DNA of 40,424 nt from Belnapia arida (GCF_016773205.1 NZ_JAETWB010000031.1:1-40424), one strand, 5' to 3'. Shown: positions 24,654-33,648, counted from the first letter of the stretch. Notes: generated by a model from the sequence alone, not told the origin. Translations and numbers: made by a program.

Positions 24654-25301
24654 TCAGAAGCGGTAGCGCACCGACGCGCCGACCACCCAAGGGTCGAGGT
24701 TGACGCGGGCGTGCACCAGCCCGGAGTTGACGCTTGCCTCCGGGCGCAGGATCAGCTTCTTCACGTCGATATTGGCCAGCCAGTGCGGGGAGACCTCGTA
24801 GTCCAGGCCGGCATTGAAGGCGAAGCCGGGCGCGGTATCGACCATCACCCGCCGCACCGGCGCCGTCCGGCTGCCGCCCTCGCCGTAGAAGAAGCTCACA
24901 TTGATGCCAGCGCCGACATAGGGGCTGAACCGTGACTGCGGAAAGGGATGGTACTGCAGGGTCAGCGTCGGCGGCAGCACCCAGACATGGCCGAGGTTGA
25001 GGTTGCCAAGCGCCGAGCCGCGGACGCTGACATCATGCCGCGTGCTCGCCGCGATCAGGTTCAGCGAGACGTTCGGCACCATGAAATAGGTGAGGTCGAG
25101 CTGCGGGCTCGCGCTGTTGCTTGCCTGCGGACGCCCGCCGATGGCGTCCACATGGCCGCCGTTGCTCGGCAGCACGCCAATGGCGCCGAACCCCACCACG
25201 ATGTCGCCGGCCTGCTTGCCCCGCACGCCATCCTCGGCCTGCGCCACGCCCATCATCGCCACCAGCGCCGCCGCAGCCGCCAGCCCAACCGTCCTCGTCA
25301 T
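24654..25301 (-). CDS. OmpW family outer-membrane protein
   Basis: A 215-residue outer-membrane beta-barrel. A signal peptide (MTRTVGLAAAAALVAMMGVAQA) precedes an eight-strand barrel with OmpW features: AGDIVVGFGAIGVLP at the start, LDLTYFMVPNVSLNL, TLTLQYHPFPQSRFSPYVGAGIN, and the terminal VVGASVRYRF ending in Phe. OmpW proteins form narrow hydrophobic channels. The start at 25301 gives the best signal peptide; the ATG at 25316 has an AGGGA close upstream and is an alternative. Convergent with phnW, 21 bases apart. Confidence 0.9.
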   Translation of the reverse strand: MTRTVGLAAAAALVAMMGVAQAEDGVRGKQAGDIVVGFGAIGVLPSNGGHVDAIGGRPQASNSASPQLDLTYFMVPNVSLNLIAASTRHDVSVRGSALGNLNLGHVWVLPPTLTLQYHPFPQSRFSPYVGAGINVSFFYGEGGSRTAPVRRVMVDTAPGFAFNAGLDYEVSPHWLANIDVKKLILRPEASVNSGLVHARVNLDPWVVGASVRYRF

Positions 25302-25381
25302 CGCACCCACATCCATCCCTGGCGGCCCATGCCGCGCGGTCGGACCCTAGCCGCGGTGGTGAGATCGTGCCTTGCGCGGAA

Positions 25382-25603
25382 TCAAATCTGCTTTTTCTTT
25401 TTGGCCGCCGCCTTGCCGACCCGCTGCCCGGCCGCCGCCAGCGCCAGCAGCCGCCCCGGCAGCGTCTCGCGGATTGCCGGCCGCTGCTCCTTCTCCTTCT
25501 TCCAATGCTTCTTGTCCTTGCGGGTCATCCCGCAGCCGAGGCACCAGCCGGTTTCCTCGTCATACTTGCAGATATCGATGCAGGGGCTTGCCATGCCGGT
25601 CAT
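25382..25603 (-). CDS. DUF1289 small cysteine protein
   Basis: A 73-residue protein with the DUF1289 signature SPCIDICKYDEETGWCLGCGMTRKD, four cysteines at about 8, 12, 21 and 24 probably binding a metal, followed by a Lys-rich tail. These are short conserved proteins of unknown role in proteobacteria. The start at 25603 (or 25594) is chosen to fit the family; the open frame runs further but overlaps fhs on the other strand. No clear ribosome site was seen. It is divergent from fhs with about 75 bases between them. Confidence 0.85.
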   Translation of the reverse strand: MTGMASPCIDICKYDEETGWCLGCGMTRKDKKHWKKEKEQRPAIRETLPGRLLALAAAGQRVGKAAAKKKKQI

Positions 25604-25679
25604 ATAGGGCCGCCATCCTGCTTGCAGGAGCGCTGCCGGGGCGATAAGCGCGAGCCTCCAACCGGGAGGGACAACGCGC

Positions 25680-27350
25680 ATGGCCACCGACCTCGAGATC
25701 GCGCGTTCCGCGACCCTCCGACCCATCGCCGCCATTGCCGCCCGCGCCGGCATCCCGGAGGAGGCGCTGATTCCCTTCGGCCGCCACAAGGCGAAGGTCG
25801 ACCTACCCTTCCTGCGCAGCCAGGCGGCGAAGCCGGCGGGCCGGCTGGTGCTCGTCACCGGCATCAGCCCGACGCCCGCCGGCGAGGGCAAGACGACGAC
25901 GACCATCGGCCTCGGCGACGCGCTGAACGCGCTCGGCACTCAGACCATGATCTGCCTGCGAGAGCCCTCGCTCGGCCCCTGCTTCGGCGTGAAGGGGGGC
26001 GCGACCGGTGGCGGCCATGCCCAGGTGGGGCCGATGGAGGAGATCAACCTCCACTTCACCGGCGATTTCCATGCCATCACATCGGCCAACAACCTGCTGG
26101 CCGCGATGATCGACAACCACATCTACTGGGGCAACGCGCTCGGCATCGATGAGCGCCGAATCACCTGGCGCCGGGCGATGGACATGAACGACCGCGCGTT
26201 GCGCGGCATCGTCAACTCGCTCGGCGGGGTCGCCAACGGCTATCCGCGCGAGGATGCCTTCGACATCACTGTGGCCTCGGAGGTGATGGCGATCTTCTGC
26301 CTCGCCACCTCGCTGGAGGACCTCCAGGCGCGGCTCGGCCGCATCATCATCGGCAGCACGCGCGAGGGGGCGCCGGTGACGGCGCGCGACCTCAAGGCCG
26401 ATGGCGCCATGGCCGCGCTGTTGCGCGACGCCTTCGCGCCCAACTTGGTGCAGACGCTGGAAGGCTCGCCCGCCCTCGTGCATGGCGGCCCCTTCGCCAA
26501 CATCGCGCATGGCTGCAACAGCGTCGCCGCGACGAAGCTTGGGCTTTCGCTCGCCGAGGTTGTGGTGACTGAGGCCGGTTTCGGCGCGGATCTCGGCGCC
26601 GAAAAATTCCTCGACATCAAATGCCCTGCGGCCGGCATCGCACCCGCCGCCTCCGTCGTCGTCGCGACGGTGCGCGCGTTGAAGATGCATGGCGGCGTGG
26701 CGAAGGCCGATCTTGGTCGCGAGGATGTCGCGGCGCTGCGGCGTGGCGTCGTCAATCTCGCCCGTCATGTCGAGAATATGCAGAAATATGGGCTTGGCGT
26801 GGTTGTGGCTTTGAACGCCTTCACAACCGACACGGGTGCCGAGATCGCGGCGGTGCAGGAGGCGATGGCAGCGCTCGGCACCGAGGTCGTGCTCTGCACG
26901 CATTGGGCCAATGGCGCGGCGGGCGCCGCGGACCTCGCGCGTGCCGTGCTGCGGCAAATGGAGGATGGCCCGTCGCGCTTCGCCCCGCTCTATCCTCCCG
27001 ATCTGCCGCTGGAGGCGAAGCTCCGCCGCATCGCCGGCGAGATCTACCGTGCCGCCGATGTTCAAGTCCCTGTCGGCGTCGCCGCCAAATTGCGTCGCTT
27101 CGAGGAGATGGGGTTCGGCCATGTCCCGGTCTGCGTGGCGAAGACGCAGTACAGCTTCAGCGCGGACCCGGCGCTGCTCGGCGCGCCGACCGGCCATGTG
27201 CTGCCGGTGCGTGACGTGCGGCTCTCGGCCGGCGCCGGATTCGTCGTCGCGATCTGCGGCGAGATCATGACGATGCCGGGGTTGCCGCGCCGTCCTGCCG
27301 CGGAATTCATCGGTCTCGATGCCGATGGCGCCATTGATGGACTGTTCTGA
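25680..27350 (+). CDS. fhs: Formate-tetrahydrofolate ligase
   Basis: A 556-residue cytosolic enzyme making 10-formyl-tetrahydrofolate from formate, ATP and tetrahydrofolate. The nucleotide loop [12 protein letters not shown] is at 64-75, followed by [30 protein letters not shown], the [12 protein letters not shown] block, and [14 protein letters not shown], all in family order. Length is standard. GGGAGGG is nine bases before the ATG. It supplies one-carbon units from formate and may link to oxidation of C1 compounds or to purine synthesis; folD or other C1 genes are not in view. Confidence 0.97.
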   Translation: MATDLEIARSATLRPIAAIAARAGIPEEALIPFGRHKAKVDLPFLRSQAAKPAGRLVLVTGISPTPAGEGKTTTTIGLGDALNALGTQTMICLREPSLGPCFGVKGGATGGGHAQVGPMEEINLHFTGDFHAITSANNLLAAMIDNHIYWGNALGIDERRITWRRAMDMNDRALRGIVNSLGGVANGYPREDAFDITVASEVMAIFCLATSLEDLQARLGRIIIGSTREGAPVTARDLKADGAMAALLRDAFAPNLVQTLEGSPALVHGGPFANIAHGCNSVAATKLGLSLAEVVVTEAGFGADLGAEKFLDIKCPAAGIAPAASVVVATVRALKMHGGVAKADLGREDVAALRRGVVNLARHVENMQKYGLGVVVALNAFTTDTGAEIAAVQEAMAALGTEVVLCTHWANGAAGAADLARAVLRQMEDGPSRFAPLYPPDLPLEAKLRRIAGEIYRAADVQVPVGVAAKLRRFEEMGFGHVPVCVAKTQYSFSADPALLGAPTGHVLPVRDVRLSAGAGFVVAICGEIMTMPGLPRRPAAEFIGLDADGAIDGLF

Positions 27351-27359
27351 TTGACCACC

Positions 27360-27396
27360 CACGCAAGCGTGCATCCGAAGTGGCGTGGATACACGC
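27360..27396. repeat. Alternating inverted repeats after fhs
   Basis: CACGC (27360-27364) pairs with GCGTG (27367-27371), and a second GCGTG (27384-27388) pairs with CACGC (about 27392-27396), so alternative hairpins are possible ten bases after the fhs stop. No T-run follows. This may end the fhs transcript or lie in the sigma-factor leader. Confidence 0.35.
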
Positions 27397-27491
27397 AAGG
27401 GTGTCTCATCCCATTCCCACCCCGGTCCAGGCTTCGGTTAGTGTCCGCCCCCATCGACGGCTGACGCTGCGCAGGGGATGACGGGGACCGC

Positions 27492-28022
27492 ATGCAGGAG
27501 GAGGATAGCGCGAACGGGGCGGAGGCTTTCGCAACTGCGATCGCCGCTGAGATCCCCCGCCTGCGCCGCTTCGCCCGCGTGCTCGCGCGCGGCGGCGACG
27601 CGGCCGACGACCTGGTGCAGGACACGCTGCTGCGCGCCATCGCCGCTCGCGATCAGTTCGAGCCGGGCACCAATCTCCGCGCTTGGCTTTTCACCATCCT
27701 GCGCCATGCCCGTGCGGCCAATCTGCGCCGCGCCTCGCGCAGCCCGATCATGGAGGCGGAGAGCCTGCCTGAATCGCCGGTTTCGGGTGGGCAGGAGGAG
27801 CGTCAGGCGATGCGCGACGTGGCGGCGGCCTTCCGCAAGCTGGCGCGCATCCACCGCGAGGCGCTCTGGCTGGTGGTGGTGGAGGGGCTCGATTACGCCG
27901 AGGCCGCACGCATCCTGAACGTCCCGCCCGGCACCCTGCGCTCCCGCCTGTCCCGCGCGCGGGAGGCCCTGCGCGAGAGCATCGGTGCCAGTCCGGTCGA
28001 CTTCACGGCGGACGAGGATTAA
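27492..28022 (+). CDS. ECF (sigma-70 family) RNA polymerase sigma factor
   Basis: A 176-residue group 4 sigma factor. Region 2 (about 20-85) shows LRRFARVLARGGDAADDLVQDTLLRAI and NLRAWLFTILRHAR; region 4 (about 110-165) shows REALWLVVVEGLDYAEAARIL followed by VPPGTLRSRLSRAREAL, the -35-binding helix. The FEPGTNLRAWLFTILR form is common in alphaproteobacterial EcfG-like sigma factors, but group assignment cannot be made by eye. The stop codon overlaps that of a convergent NepR-like gene. No GGAAC-type autoregulatory promoter was found upstream. It may direct a stress regulon; the stress genes at the left of the window are possible targets, without promoter proof. Confidence 0.93.
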   Translation: MQEEDSANGAEAFATAIAAEIPRLRRFARVLARGGDAADDLVQDTLLRAIAARDQFEPGTNLRAWLFTILRHARAANLRRASRSPIMEAESLPESPVSGGQEERQAMRDVAAAFRKLARIHREALWLVVVEGLDYAEAARILNVPPGTLRSRLSRAREALRESIGASPVDFTADED

Positions 28023-28186
28023 AGCCGCCTTCCGCGCAGCGCCTCGATCAGCCGCAGCGGCAGCGGTGCTTCCAGTACCCAGTCGAACGCCTCGCCAAGC
28101 CCTCGCCGGAGCAGGTTGTCGAGGTGCTCGTCGTCCATCCTTGGCGCCTGAGCAGGGTGAGGACGGGCCGTCGTGGCAATCTGCAT
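28019..28186 (-). CDS. NepR-like small protein (possible anti-sigma factor)
   Basis: A 55-residue protein (start 28186; a shorter one from 28138 is possible). Its C-terminal 35 residues, LDNLLRRGLGEAFDWVLEAP and PLRLIEALRG, resemble the NepR core (IGxxLRxxYDxVVxxPVPDRFxxLLxxL) in spacing and in the Pro-x-Pro-x-Arg step. NepR proteins hold EcfG-type sigma factors inactive until phosphorylated PhyR removes them. Here the gene is convergent with an ECF sigma gene, the stop codons overlapping by two bases, whereas nepR and ecfG usually share a strand. No PhyR is in the window and the ribosome site is poor (AGGA about 13 bases away). The assignment rests on motif and position, so moderate. Confidence 0.5.
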   Translation of the reverse strand: MQIATTARPHPAQAPRMDDEHLDNLLRRGLGEAFDWVLEAPLPLRLIEALRGRRL

Positions 28187-28422
28187 CTTAAGGGTAAGTT
28201 CCTGCGCCGCAGATGGTTCCACCTGCGGGCCATCGACGGAGACTGGCTTGCTCGGCATGGGGAAACCGCGGTTGAGGCCCGGGCAGGCCGCCGGGGACTT
28301 TTCCAACCTATGGGCGAAGTTGCGCTGCCGCAAGCACCAAAACGTGAGCGTGGCAAATGGGCACCGAAGCGTGGCACGAAAGCGACATTGCCTGTCCGCC
28401 ATGCGGCTCGCAGACTGCACGG
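28187..28422. other. Leader region between NepR-like and TPR genes
   Basis: Divergent gap that should carry the promoters of both flanking genes. Frames across it are shadows. GGAAC occurs on the minus strand, but no CGTT lies at the 16-17 base distance needed for an EcfG promoter. Confidence 0.35.
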
Positions 28423-29622
28423 ATGTCTCCAGACCCTTCCGCCCTGCTCCAGGCAGGCGTCGCGCGCCATGCTGCGGGCGACCTTGCCGGTGCCGAGCAA
28501 TTCTACCGACAGGTGCTGAAGTGCCGCCCACTGGATGCCAATGCGCATAACCTGCTCGGCGTGCTGGCACGGCAGCGTGGCGATGCCGCCGGCGCCCTCC
28601 GCCATACGGAGCGCGCCCTGGCGCAGCAGCCGGAGGAGCCGGTCTTCCTCGCCAATCGCGGCGCCGCCCTGGCCGAGGCCGGCCGGCTGCCGGAGGCTGT
28701 CATCGCCCTCCGCGCGGCCCTGGCCCGCCGGCCGGAGGACGCGGTGACGTTGCGCAACCTGGGCCAAGCCCTTTGCGCCCTGGGCGATCCGCAGGCCGCC
28801 CTCGCGCCGCTCGAGGCCGCGGCCCGGCTCCAACCCGGCACTGCGGCGCCGCTGCTCGCCCTCGCCCATGCCCGGCGCGAGGCGAGCGATGCGGCAGGCG
28901 CCGCCGCTGCCGCCGAGGCCGCCCTCGCCGCCGCCGCCCAGCCTGCGCTGGCCGAGCAGGCCCGCTTCCTCCTCGCCGCCCTCGGCCGGAGCGGCGCCCC
29001 CGCCCGTGCGCCGGCGGGCTATGTGCGCGAGCTCTTCGATCAGTTCGCACCGCGCTTCGAGGCTGAACTCACCGGCCGGCTCGGCTACCGTACGCCGGCG
29101 CTGCTCGCCGGGCTGCTGACGGAGGCCGGCATTGCTCCGCGCCGGGCGCTGCGGGTGCTGGACCTCGGCTGCGGCACCGGGCTTTCGGGCGTGGCACTGG
29201 CGCCTTTCGCCCGCAGGCTCGAGGGGCTCGACCTCTCGCCGCGCATGCTGGCCGAGGCCCGCCGCCGCCCGCTCTACGACGCGCTGCACGAGGCCGACCT
29301 GCTCGACTGGCTCCCCACCCGCCCGGCCGGCTTCGACCTCGTCGCCGCCGCCGACGTGCTGAACTACCTCGGCGACCTTGCCCCGGCGCTCGCCGCCATC
29401 GCCGCGGCGCTCGCGCCCGGAGGGCACGCCGCCTTTTCGGTCGAGGCAGGGGAGGGGGCGTCCTTCGCCCTTGCCGAGGCGATGCGCTACCGCCACGATC
29501 CGGCGCATGTGGCGGCGCTCGCCGCGGCCGCCGGCCTCGCCCTGGTCGAGCAACGCGCTGGCGTGCTGCGGATGGAGCGGGGCGCCCCGGTGGAGGGCGC
29601 CCTATTCCTGCTCAGCCGATGA
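28423..29622 (+). CDS. TPR repeat-methyltransferase fusion protein
   Basis: A 399-residue cytosolic protein in two parts. Residues 5-190 hold about five tetratricopeptide repeats (for example AGVARHAAGDLAGAEQFYRQ, LLGVLARQRGDAAGALRHTE, NRGAALAEAGRLPEAVIALR), a protein-binding superhelix. Residues 200-399 are a class I SAM-dependent methyltransferase with motif I VLDLGCGTG (245-253), the acidic residue after GLDLS, and motif IV FDLVAAADVLNYL. Proteins of this plan are annotated as TPR methyltransferases; substrates are unknown. The start at 28423 avoids an upstream extension unlike the family; its ribosome site is weak. The 3' end overlaps the convergent RraA-like gene by 11 bases. Confidence 0.88.
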   Translation: MSPDPSALLQAGVARHAAGDLAGAEQFYRQVLKCRPLDANAHNLLGVLARQRGDAAGALRHTERALAQQPEEPVFLANRGAALAEAGRLPEAVIALRAALARRPEDAVTLRNLGQALCALGDPQAALAPLEAAARLQPGTAAPLLALAHARREASDAAGAAAAAEAALAAAAQPALAEQARFLLAALGRSGAPARAPAGYVRELFDQFAPRFEAELTGRLGYRTPALLAGLLTEAGIAPRRALRVLDLGCGTGLSGVALAPFARRLEGLDLSPRMLAEARRRPLYDALHEADLLDWLPTRPAGFDLVAAADVLNYLGDLAPALAAIAAALAPGGHAAFSVEAGEGASFALAEAMRYRHDPAHVAALAAAAGLALVEQRAGVLRMERGAPVEGALFLLSR

Positions 29623-30295
29623 TCCGGGCCTCGGCCAGGATCCGCCGCATCCGCTCGGTATCGACGGCGCCGGCCTCGACAGCGGCGATGGCCTTGGCCT
29701 CCGCCGCCCGCACCGCATCCAGCCCCTCTGCCACGGCCTCTGCCTGGTCGAGCGGCACCACGACCACGCCATCCGCATCGCCGACGACGATGTCGCCGCT
29801 GCGCACCGCGAGCCCGCCGCAGATGACCGGCGCCCCGACCGTGCCCGGCCCGTTCGCCGCCGGCGAGGTCGGCACCACGGCTGCGGCGAAGACCGGCAGG
29901 CCGGTTGCCAGGATGCCCGCCTTGTCCCGCGCCGCGCCCTCGGTGACGAAGGCGGCGATGCCCTTGTTCTTCATCATCCCGGCGACGATGTCGCCGATCG
30001 CCGCCGCACAGAGATAGGCATCATTCGCCACTACGATCACGTCCCCGGCCTCCGCCTCGGCCAGGGCGCCGTAGACACCGACGATATCGGCCGGATAGGC
30101 GAAGGCGGTCAGCGCCGGCCCGATGAAGGCGGCGTTGGCCGGGTCGAGCGGCTTCACCGCCCAGTGCATCGCTCCGCGCCCCGCCATGACATCGACCAGA
30201 TGCGAGGTCTGCGCCCCGCGGAACCGCTCCAGAAGGGCAGGGGAGGGACGCCGGTGCCCCCGGTGGATGGTCAGCAGCGGCGGGTTGTCGAGCAT
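29612..30295 (-). CDS. RraA-like protein / 4-carboxy-4-hydroxy-2-oxoadipate aldolase family
   Basis: A 227-residue protein of the RraA/HMG-CHA aldolase family. The active-site set is present: GDIVAGMMKNKG loop, Arg123-Asp124 in EGAARDKAG, and the later GDIVVGDADGVVVVP strand. Because the Arg-Asp pair that binds metal and substrate in the aldolases is kept, an aldolase or oxaloacetate-decarboxylase-like role is more likely than RNase E inhibition. GAGGAGG lies seven to nine bases before the ATG. It follows the SDR gene by 28 bases on the same strand, so the pair is probably one operon for a hydroxy- or oxo-acid. Confidence 0.9.
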   Translation of the reverse strand: MLDNPPLLTIHRGHRRPSPALLERFRGAQTSHLVDVMAGRGAMHWAVKPLDPANAAFIGPALTAFAYPADIVGVYGALAEAEAGDVIVVANDAYLCAAAIGDIVAGMMKNKGIAAFVTEGAARDKAGILATGLPVFAAAVVPTSPAANGPGTVGAPVICGGLAVRSGDIVVGDADGVVVVPLDQAEAVAEGLDAVRAAEAKAIAAVEAGAVDTERMRRILAEARIIG

Positions 30296-30323
30296 GGAAG
30301 GTCCTCCTCACAATGGACCGCAA

Positions 30324-31028
30324 TTACTCCGCATAGATCATCTTCCGCGTCATCCCGCCATCAGTGAGGAATTCCGCTCCGGTGACGAAGCCGCTCTCCG
30401 GACCGACCAGCCAGGCGACCAGCGCCGCCACATCCTCCGGTCGGCCGACCCGCCCGGCCGGGTGCTGCGCATGGTCCTCCGGGCGCAGCGCCTCGCCCCT
30501 GGTGTCGATCCAGCCGGGGCTCACGCAATTCGCCCGCACCTCCGGCCCGAGGCTGATGGCGAGCGCATGGGTCAGGGCGAGCAGCCCGCCCTTAGAGGCG
30601 CTGTAGCTCTCGGTATCCGCCTCCGACTGGTGCGCCCGGGTGGAGGCGATGGTGACGATCGCCCCACGCACCTGTCGCAGCATCGCCTCTGCCGCCCGCG
30701 CCAGGAGGAAGGCGCTGGTGAGGTTGGTGCCGAGGACGGCGTTCCACTCATCGAGGCCCAGCTCGCGGATCGGCTTGCGGATCATGAAGCCGGCATTGCA
30801 GACCACGGCGTCGAGCCGGCCTTCCTGCGCCGCGATCCCGTCCACCAAGCGCCCGACCGCCGCCTCGTCCGAGACGTCCGCCTGCACGAGGCGTCCAGGG
30901 GTGCCCTCCGCCGTCTCCCGGTCGGCGACGACCACGCGCCAGCCATCGCGCTCGAGCCTGGCTGCCACCGCGCGGCCGATCCCCCGTGCGCCGCCCGTCA
31001 CCAGCGCCACCCTCTGCCCCTGCTCCAT
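30324..31028 (-). CDS. SDR family oxidoreductase
   Basis: A 234-residue classical short-chain dehydrogenase. TGGARGIG (11-18) binds the cofactor, NAG (78-80) is the structural motif, and the catalytic set Asn102, Ser129 (IAST), Tyr142 and Lys146 (YSASK) is complete. The C-terminus SGFVTGAEFLTDGGMT is typical. Asp36 after the second strand (VVVADR) suggests NAD over NADP. The start at 31028 has GGGAG seven bases upstream. Leads a two-gene unit with the RraA-like gene and is divergent from an Old Yellow Enzyme gene 58 bases away; all three may belong to one degradation route, which is inferred. Confidence 0.93.
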   Translation of the reverse strand: MEQGQRVALVTGGARGIGRAVAARLERDGWRVVVADRETAEGTPGRLVQADVSDEAAVGRLVDGIAAQEGRLDAVVCNAGFMIRKPIRELGLDEWNAVLGTNLTSAFLLARAAEAMLRQVRGAIVTIASTRAHQSEADTESYSASKGGLLALTHALAISLGPEVRANCVSPGWIDTRGEALRPEDHAQHPAGRVGRPEDVAALVAWLVGPESGFVTGAEFLTDGGMTRKMIYAE

Positions 31029-31086
31029 CGCCAATCTCCCGCCGCCGCCCGTAAGCTCCCGCCGAACCATCGGGGAGCGTCCGTCC

Positions 31087-32235
31087 ATGACCGCACCATT
31101 GCTCTTCACGCCGCTGACCATCCGCGGCGTGACGCTGAAGAACCGCATCGTGGTCGCGCCGATGCATCAATATGCCGCCAACCGCGGCTATGCGACGGAC
31201 TGGCACCTGATGAATGCCGGCCGCTACGCCGCTGGCGGCGCCGGCCTCGTCATCATGGAGAGCACCAAGGTGGAGCGGCGCGGCTGCGGCACCCATGGCG
31301 ATCTCGGCCTCTGGGAGGACGGGCAGATCCCCGGCCTCGCCCGCTGCGCCGCCTTCATCAAGGCGCAGGACGCGGTGCCCGGCCTGCAGCTCGGCCATTC
31401 CGGCCGCAAGGCCCGGCGCTTCCGCCCCTGGGAGGGCGGCGGCCCGCTACCGGCCGAGGCCGCGGAGGACGACTGGGAGCTCGTCGCCCCCTCGGCGCTG
31501 GCCAGCCCGGAGAGCGACCCGCTGCCCCGCGCGCTCACCCGCGCCGAGGTGCAGGACCTCGTCCAGCGCTGGGCCGATGCCGCCCGCCGCGCCGACCAGG
31601 CCGGCATCGAGGTGCTCGAGGTCCACGGCGCGCATGGCTACCTGATCCACCAGTTCCTCTCGCCCTTCAGCAACCTCCGCAACGACGAGTACGGCGGCAG
31701 CGAGGAGGGCCGCATGCGCTTCTGCCTCGAGGTGGTGGAGGCGGTGCGCGCCGTCTGGCCGGCGGAGAAGCCGCTCTTCCTGCGCCTCTCGGTCGAGGAC
31801 GATGCCGGCTGGGACGTGGCGCAGTCGGCCCGGCTGGCGGCGCTGGCGCGGCCGCTCGGCGTCGACGTGGTGGACTGCTCCTCGGGCGGCATGCGCGGCG
31901 CCCCGGTGGTCGGCACCGGCCCGATCACCTACGGCTACCAGGTGCCCTATGCCGAGCGGCTGCGGCGCGAGGCCGGCATCGCCACCATGGCCGTCGGCCT
32001 CATCGTCCATGCCGACCAGGCCGAGGGCATCCTCCAGCGCGGCGAGGCGGACCTGATCGCGCTCGCGCGGGAGCTTCTCTACAACCCGCACTGGCCGATG
32101 GATGCTGCGCAGAAGCTCGGCGCCGACCCACGCTTTGCCCTGGTGCCGCCCGCCCAGGCCTACTGGTTGGAGAAGCGCGCCCGTCAGGTGAAGGAGCTGG
32201 TGCCGAGCACCTGGCGCGAGCGGCTGGACGGATAG
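31087..32235 (+). CDS. Old Yellow Enzyme family NADH:flavin oxidoreductase
   Basis: A 382-residue FMN enzyme reducing activated alkenes. It resembles the YqjM/xenobiotic reductase group: LFTPLTIRGVTLKNRIVVAPM at the start, ATDWHLMNAGRYAAGGAGLVI, QLGHSGRKA, the substrate pair His180 and His183 with Tyr185 in VHGAHGYLIHQFLSPFSN, and LRNDEYGGS. The cysteine that in YqjM tunes FMN (PMCMY) is replaced by His27 (PMHQY), so redox tuning may differ. GGGGAG is nine bases before the ATG. Divergent from the SDR/RraA unit. Confidence 0.93.
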   Translation: MTAPLLFTPLTIRGVTLKNRIVVAPMHQYAANRGYATDWHLMNAGRYAAGGAGLVIMESTKVERRGCGTHGDLGLWEDGQIPGLARCAAFIKAQDAVPGLQLGHSGRKARRFRPWEGGGPLPAEAAEDDWELVAPSALASPESDPLPRALTRAEVQDLVQRWADAARRADQAGIEVLEVHGAHGYLIHQFLSPFSNLRNDEYGGSEEGRMRFCLEVVEAVRAVWPAEKPLFLRLSVEDDAGWDVAQSARLAALARPLGVDVVDCSSGGMRGAPVVGTGPITYGYQVPYAERLRREAGIATMAVGLIVHADQAEGILQRGEADLIALARELLYNPHWPMDAAQKLGADPRFALVPPAQAYWLEKRARQVKELVPSTWRERLDG

Positions 32236-32291
32236 CGGGGGTGGCGTGGGCCCTCGCCCATCCCGCGCAGGTCGGGCCTATACTCCCCGGC

Positions 32292-33647
32292 ATGGCCCCA
32301 CGCCGCACCCCCGACCCGCCCACCGACCTCTTCGGCGAGGCTGCCCCGCCGCCCCGCGCCGAAGCGCCCAGCGGCCCCCGCCCGCTTGCCGACCGGCTCA
32401 GGCCGGCGGAACTGGAGGAGGTGGTCGGCCAGGACCATCTGGTCGGCCCCGCCGGCGCGCTGACCGGGATGCTCGCCCGCGGCGCATTGGCCTCGCTGAT
32501 CCTCTGGGGCCCGCCCGGCGTCGGCAAGACCACCATCGCCCGGCTGCTCGCCGAGCGCGCCGGCCTCGTCTTCGTGCAGCTTTCGGCGGTCTTTTCCGGC
32601 GTCGCCGATCTCAAGCGCGCCTTCGACGAGGCGCGGCAGCGCCGCCGGGCAGGGCAGGGGACGCTGCTCTTCGTCGACGAGATCCATCGCTTCAACCGCG
32701 CCCAGCAGGACGGCTTCCTGCCCGTCGTCGAGGACGGCACGGTGACGCTGGTCGGCGCCACCACGGAGAACCCGAGCTTCGCCCTCAACGGCGCGCTGCT
32801 CTCCCGCTGCCAGGTCCTCGTCCTGCGGCGCCTCGACGAGGCGGCGCTCGACCTGCTGCTGACCCGTGCCGAGGCCGAGGCCGGCCGCGCCCTGCCGCTC
32901 GACCCGGCGGCGCGGGCCAGCCTCAGGGCGATGGCCGACGGTGACGGGCGCTACCTGCTGAACCTCGCCGAGCAGCTCCTTGCCCTGCCCCCCGGCCAGC
33001 CGCCGCTCGACGCCGCGGCGCTGGGCGAGCTGCTGGCGCGCCGCGCCGCGCTCTACGACAAGGACCGGGAGGAGCACTATAACCTCATCTCCGCCCTGCA
33101 TAAGTCGCTGCGCGGCTCCGACCCCGATGCGGCGCTCTACTGGTTCGCGCGTATGATCCAGGGCGGCGAAGACCCGCGCTACATCGCCCGGCGTCTGACC
33201 CGCTTCGCCGCCGAGGATGTCGGCCTCGCCGATCCGCGCGCCCTGCCGCTCGCCATCGCCGCCTGGGAAACCTATGAGCGCCTTGGCTCACCGGAAGGCG
33301 AGCTGGCTCTTGTCCAGCTCATCCTGCATCTCGGCACCGCGCCTAAGTCGAACGCCGCCTATGTCGCCTGGGGCGAGGCGCAGCGGGCAGCGCGCGAAAC
33401 CGGCAGCCTGACGCCGCCGCAGCACATCCTCAACGCACCGACGAAGCTGATGAAGAACCTCGGCTATGGCCGCGGCTATGCCTACGACCATGACGAGGCG
33501 GAGGGCTTCTCGGGCCAGGACTACTTTCCGGACGGGATGGGGCGCCGCGCCTTCTACCGCCCGACCAACCGTGGCGCGGAGTCCGCGATCGGCGAACGGC
33601 TGGAGCGCTGGACGGCTCTCCGCGCTGAAAAGAGGGGGGGCGGTTAA
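32292..33647 (+). CDS. rarA: Replication-associated recombination protein A (RarA/MgsA)
   Basis: A 451-residue AAA+ ATPase acting at stalled replication forks. After a Pro-rich lead (1-30) come the RPAELEEVVGQDHLVG start of the AAA domain, Walker A GPPGVGKT (73-80), Walker B LLFVDEIHRFN (125-135), sensor 1 GATTENPSF, the SRCQVLVLRRL sensor region, and the C-terminal tetramerisation part with DKDREEHYNLISALHKSLRGSDPDA and PTKLMKNLGYGRGY. The start at 32292 gives normal length; no strong ribosome site is seen. It ends one base before the convergent rlpA stop. Confidence 0.97.
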   Translation: MAPRRTPDPPTDLFGEAAPPPRAEAPSGPRPLADRLRPAELEEVVGQDHLVGPAGALTGMLARGALASLILWGPPGVGKTTIARLLAERAGLVFVQLSAVFSGVADLKRAFDEARQRRRAGQGTLLFVDEIHRFNRAQQDGFLPVVEDGTVTLVGATTENPSFALNGALLSRCQVLVLRRLDEAALDLLLTRAEAEAGRALPLDPAARASLRAMADGDGRYLLNLAEQLLALPPGQPPLDAAALGELLARRAALYDKDREEHYNLISALHKSLRGSDPDAALYWFARMIQGGEDPRYIARRLTRFAAEDVGLADPRALPLAIAAWETYERLGSPEGELALVQLILHLGTAPKSNAAYVAWGEAQRAARETGSLTPPQHILNAPTKLMKNLGYGRGYAYDHDEAEGFSGQDYFPDGMGRRAFYRPTNRGAESAIGERLERWTALRAEKRGGG

Positions 33648-33648
33648 G

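Noticed and set aside
30123-32291. Very long plus-strand frame running into rarA
   Set aside because: It crosses RraA, SDR and OYE genes in a non-coding frame; only the part from 32292 resembles RarA.
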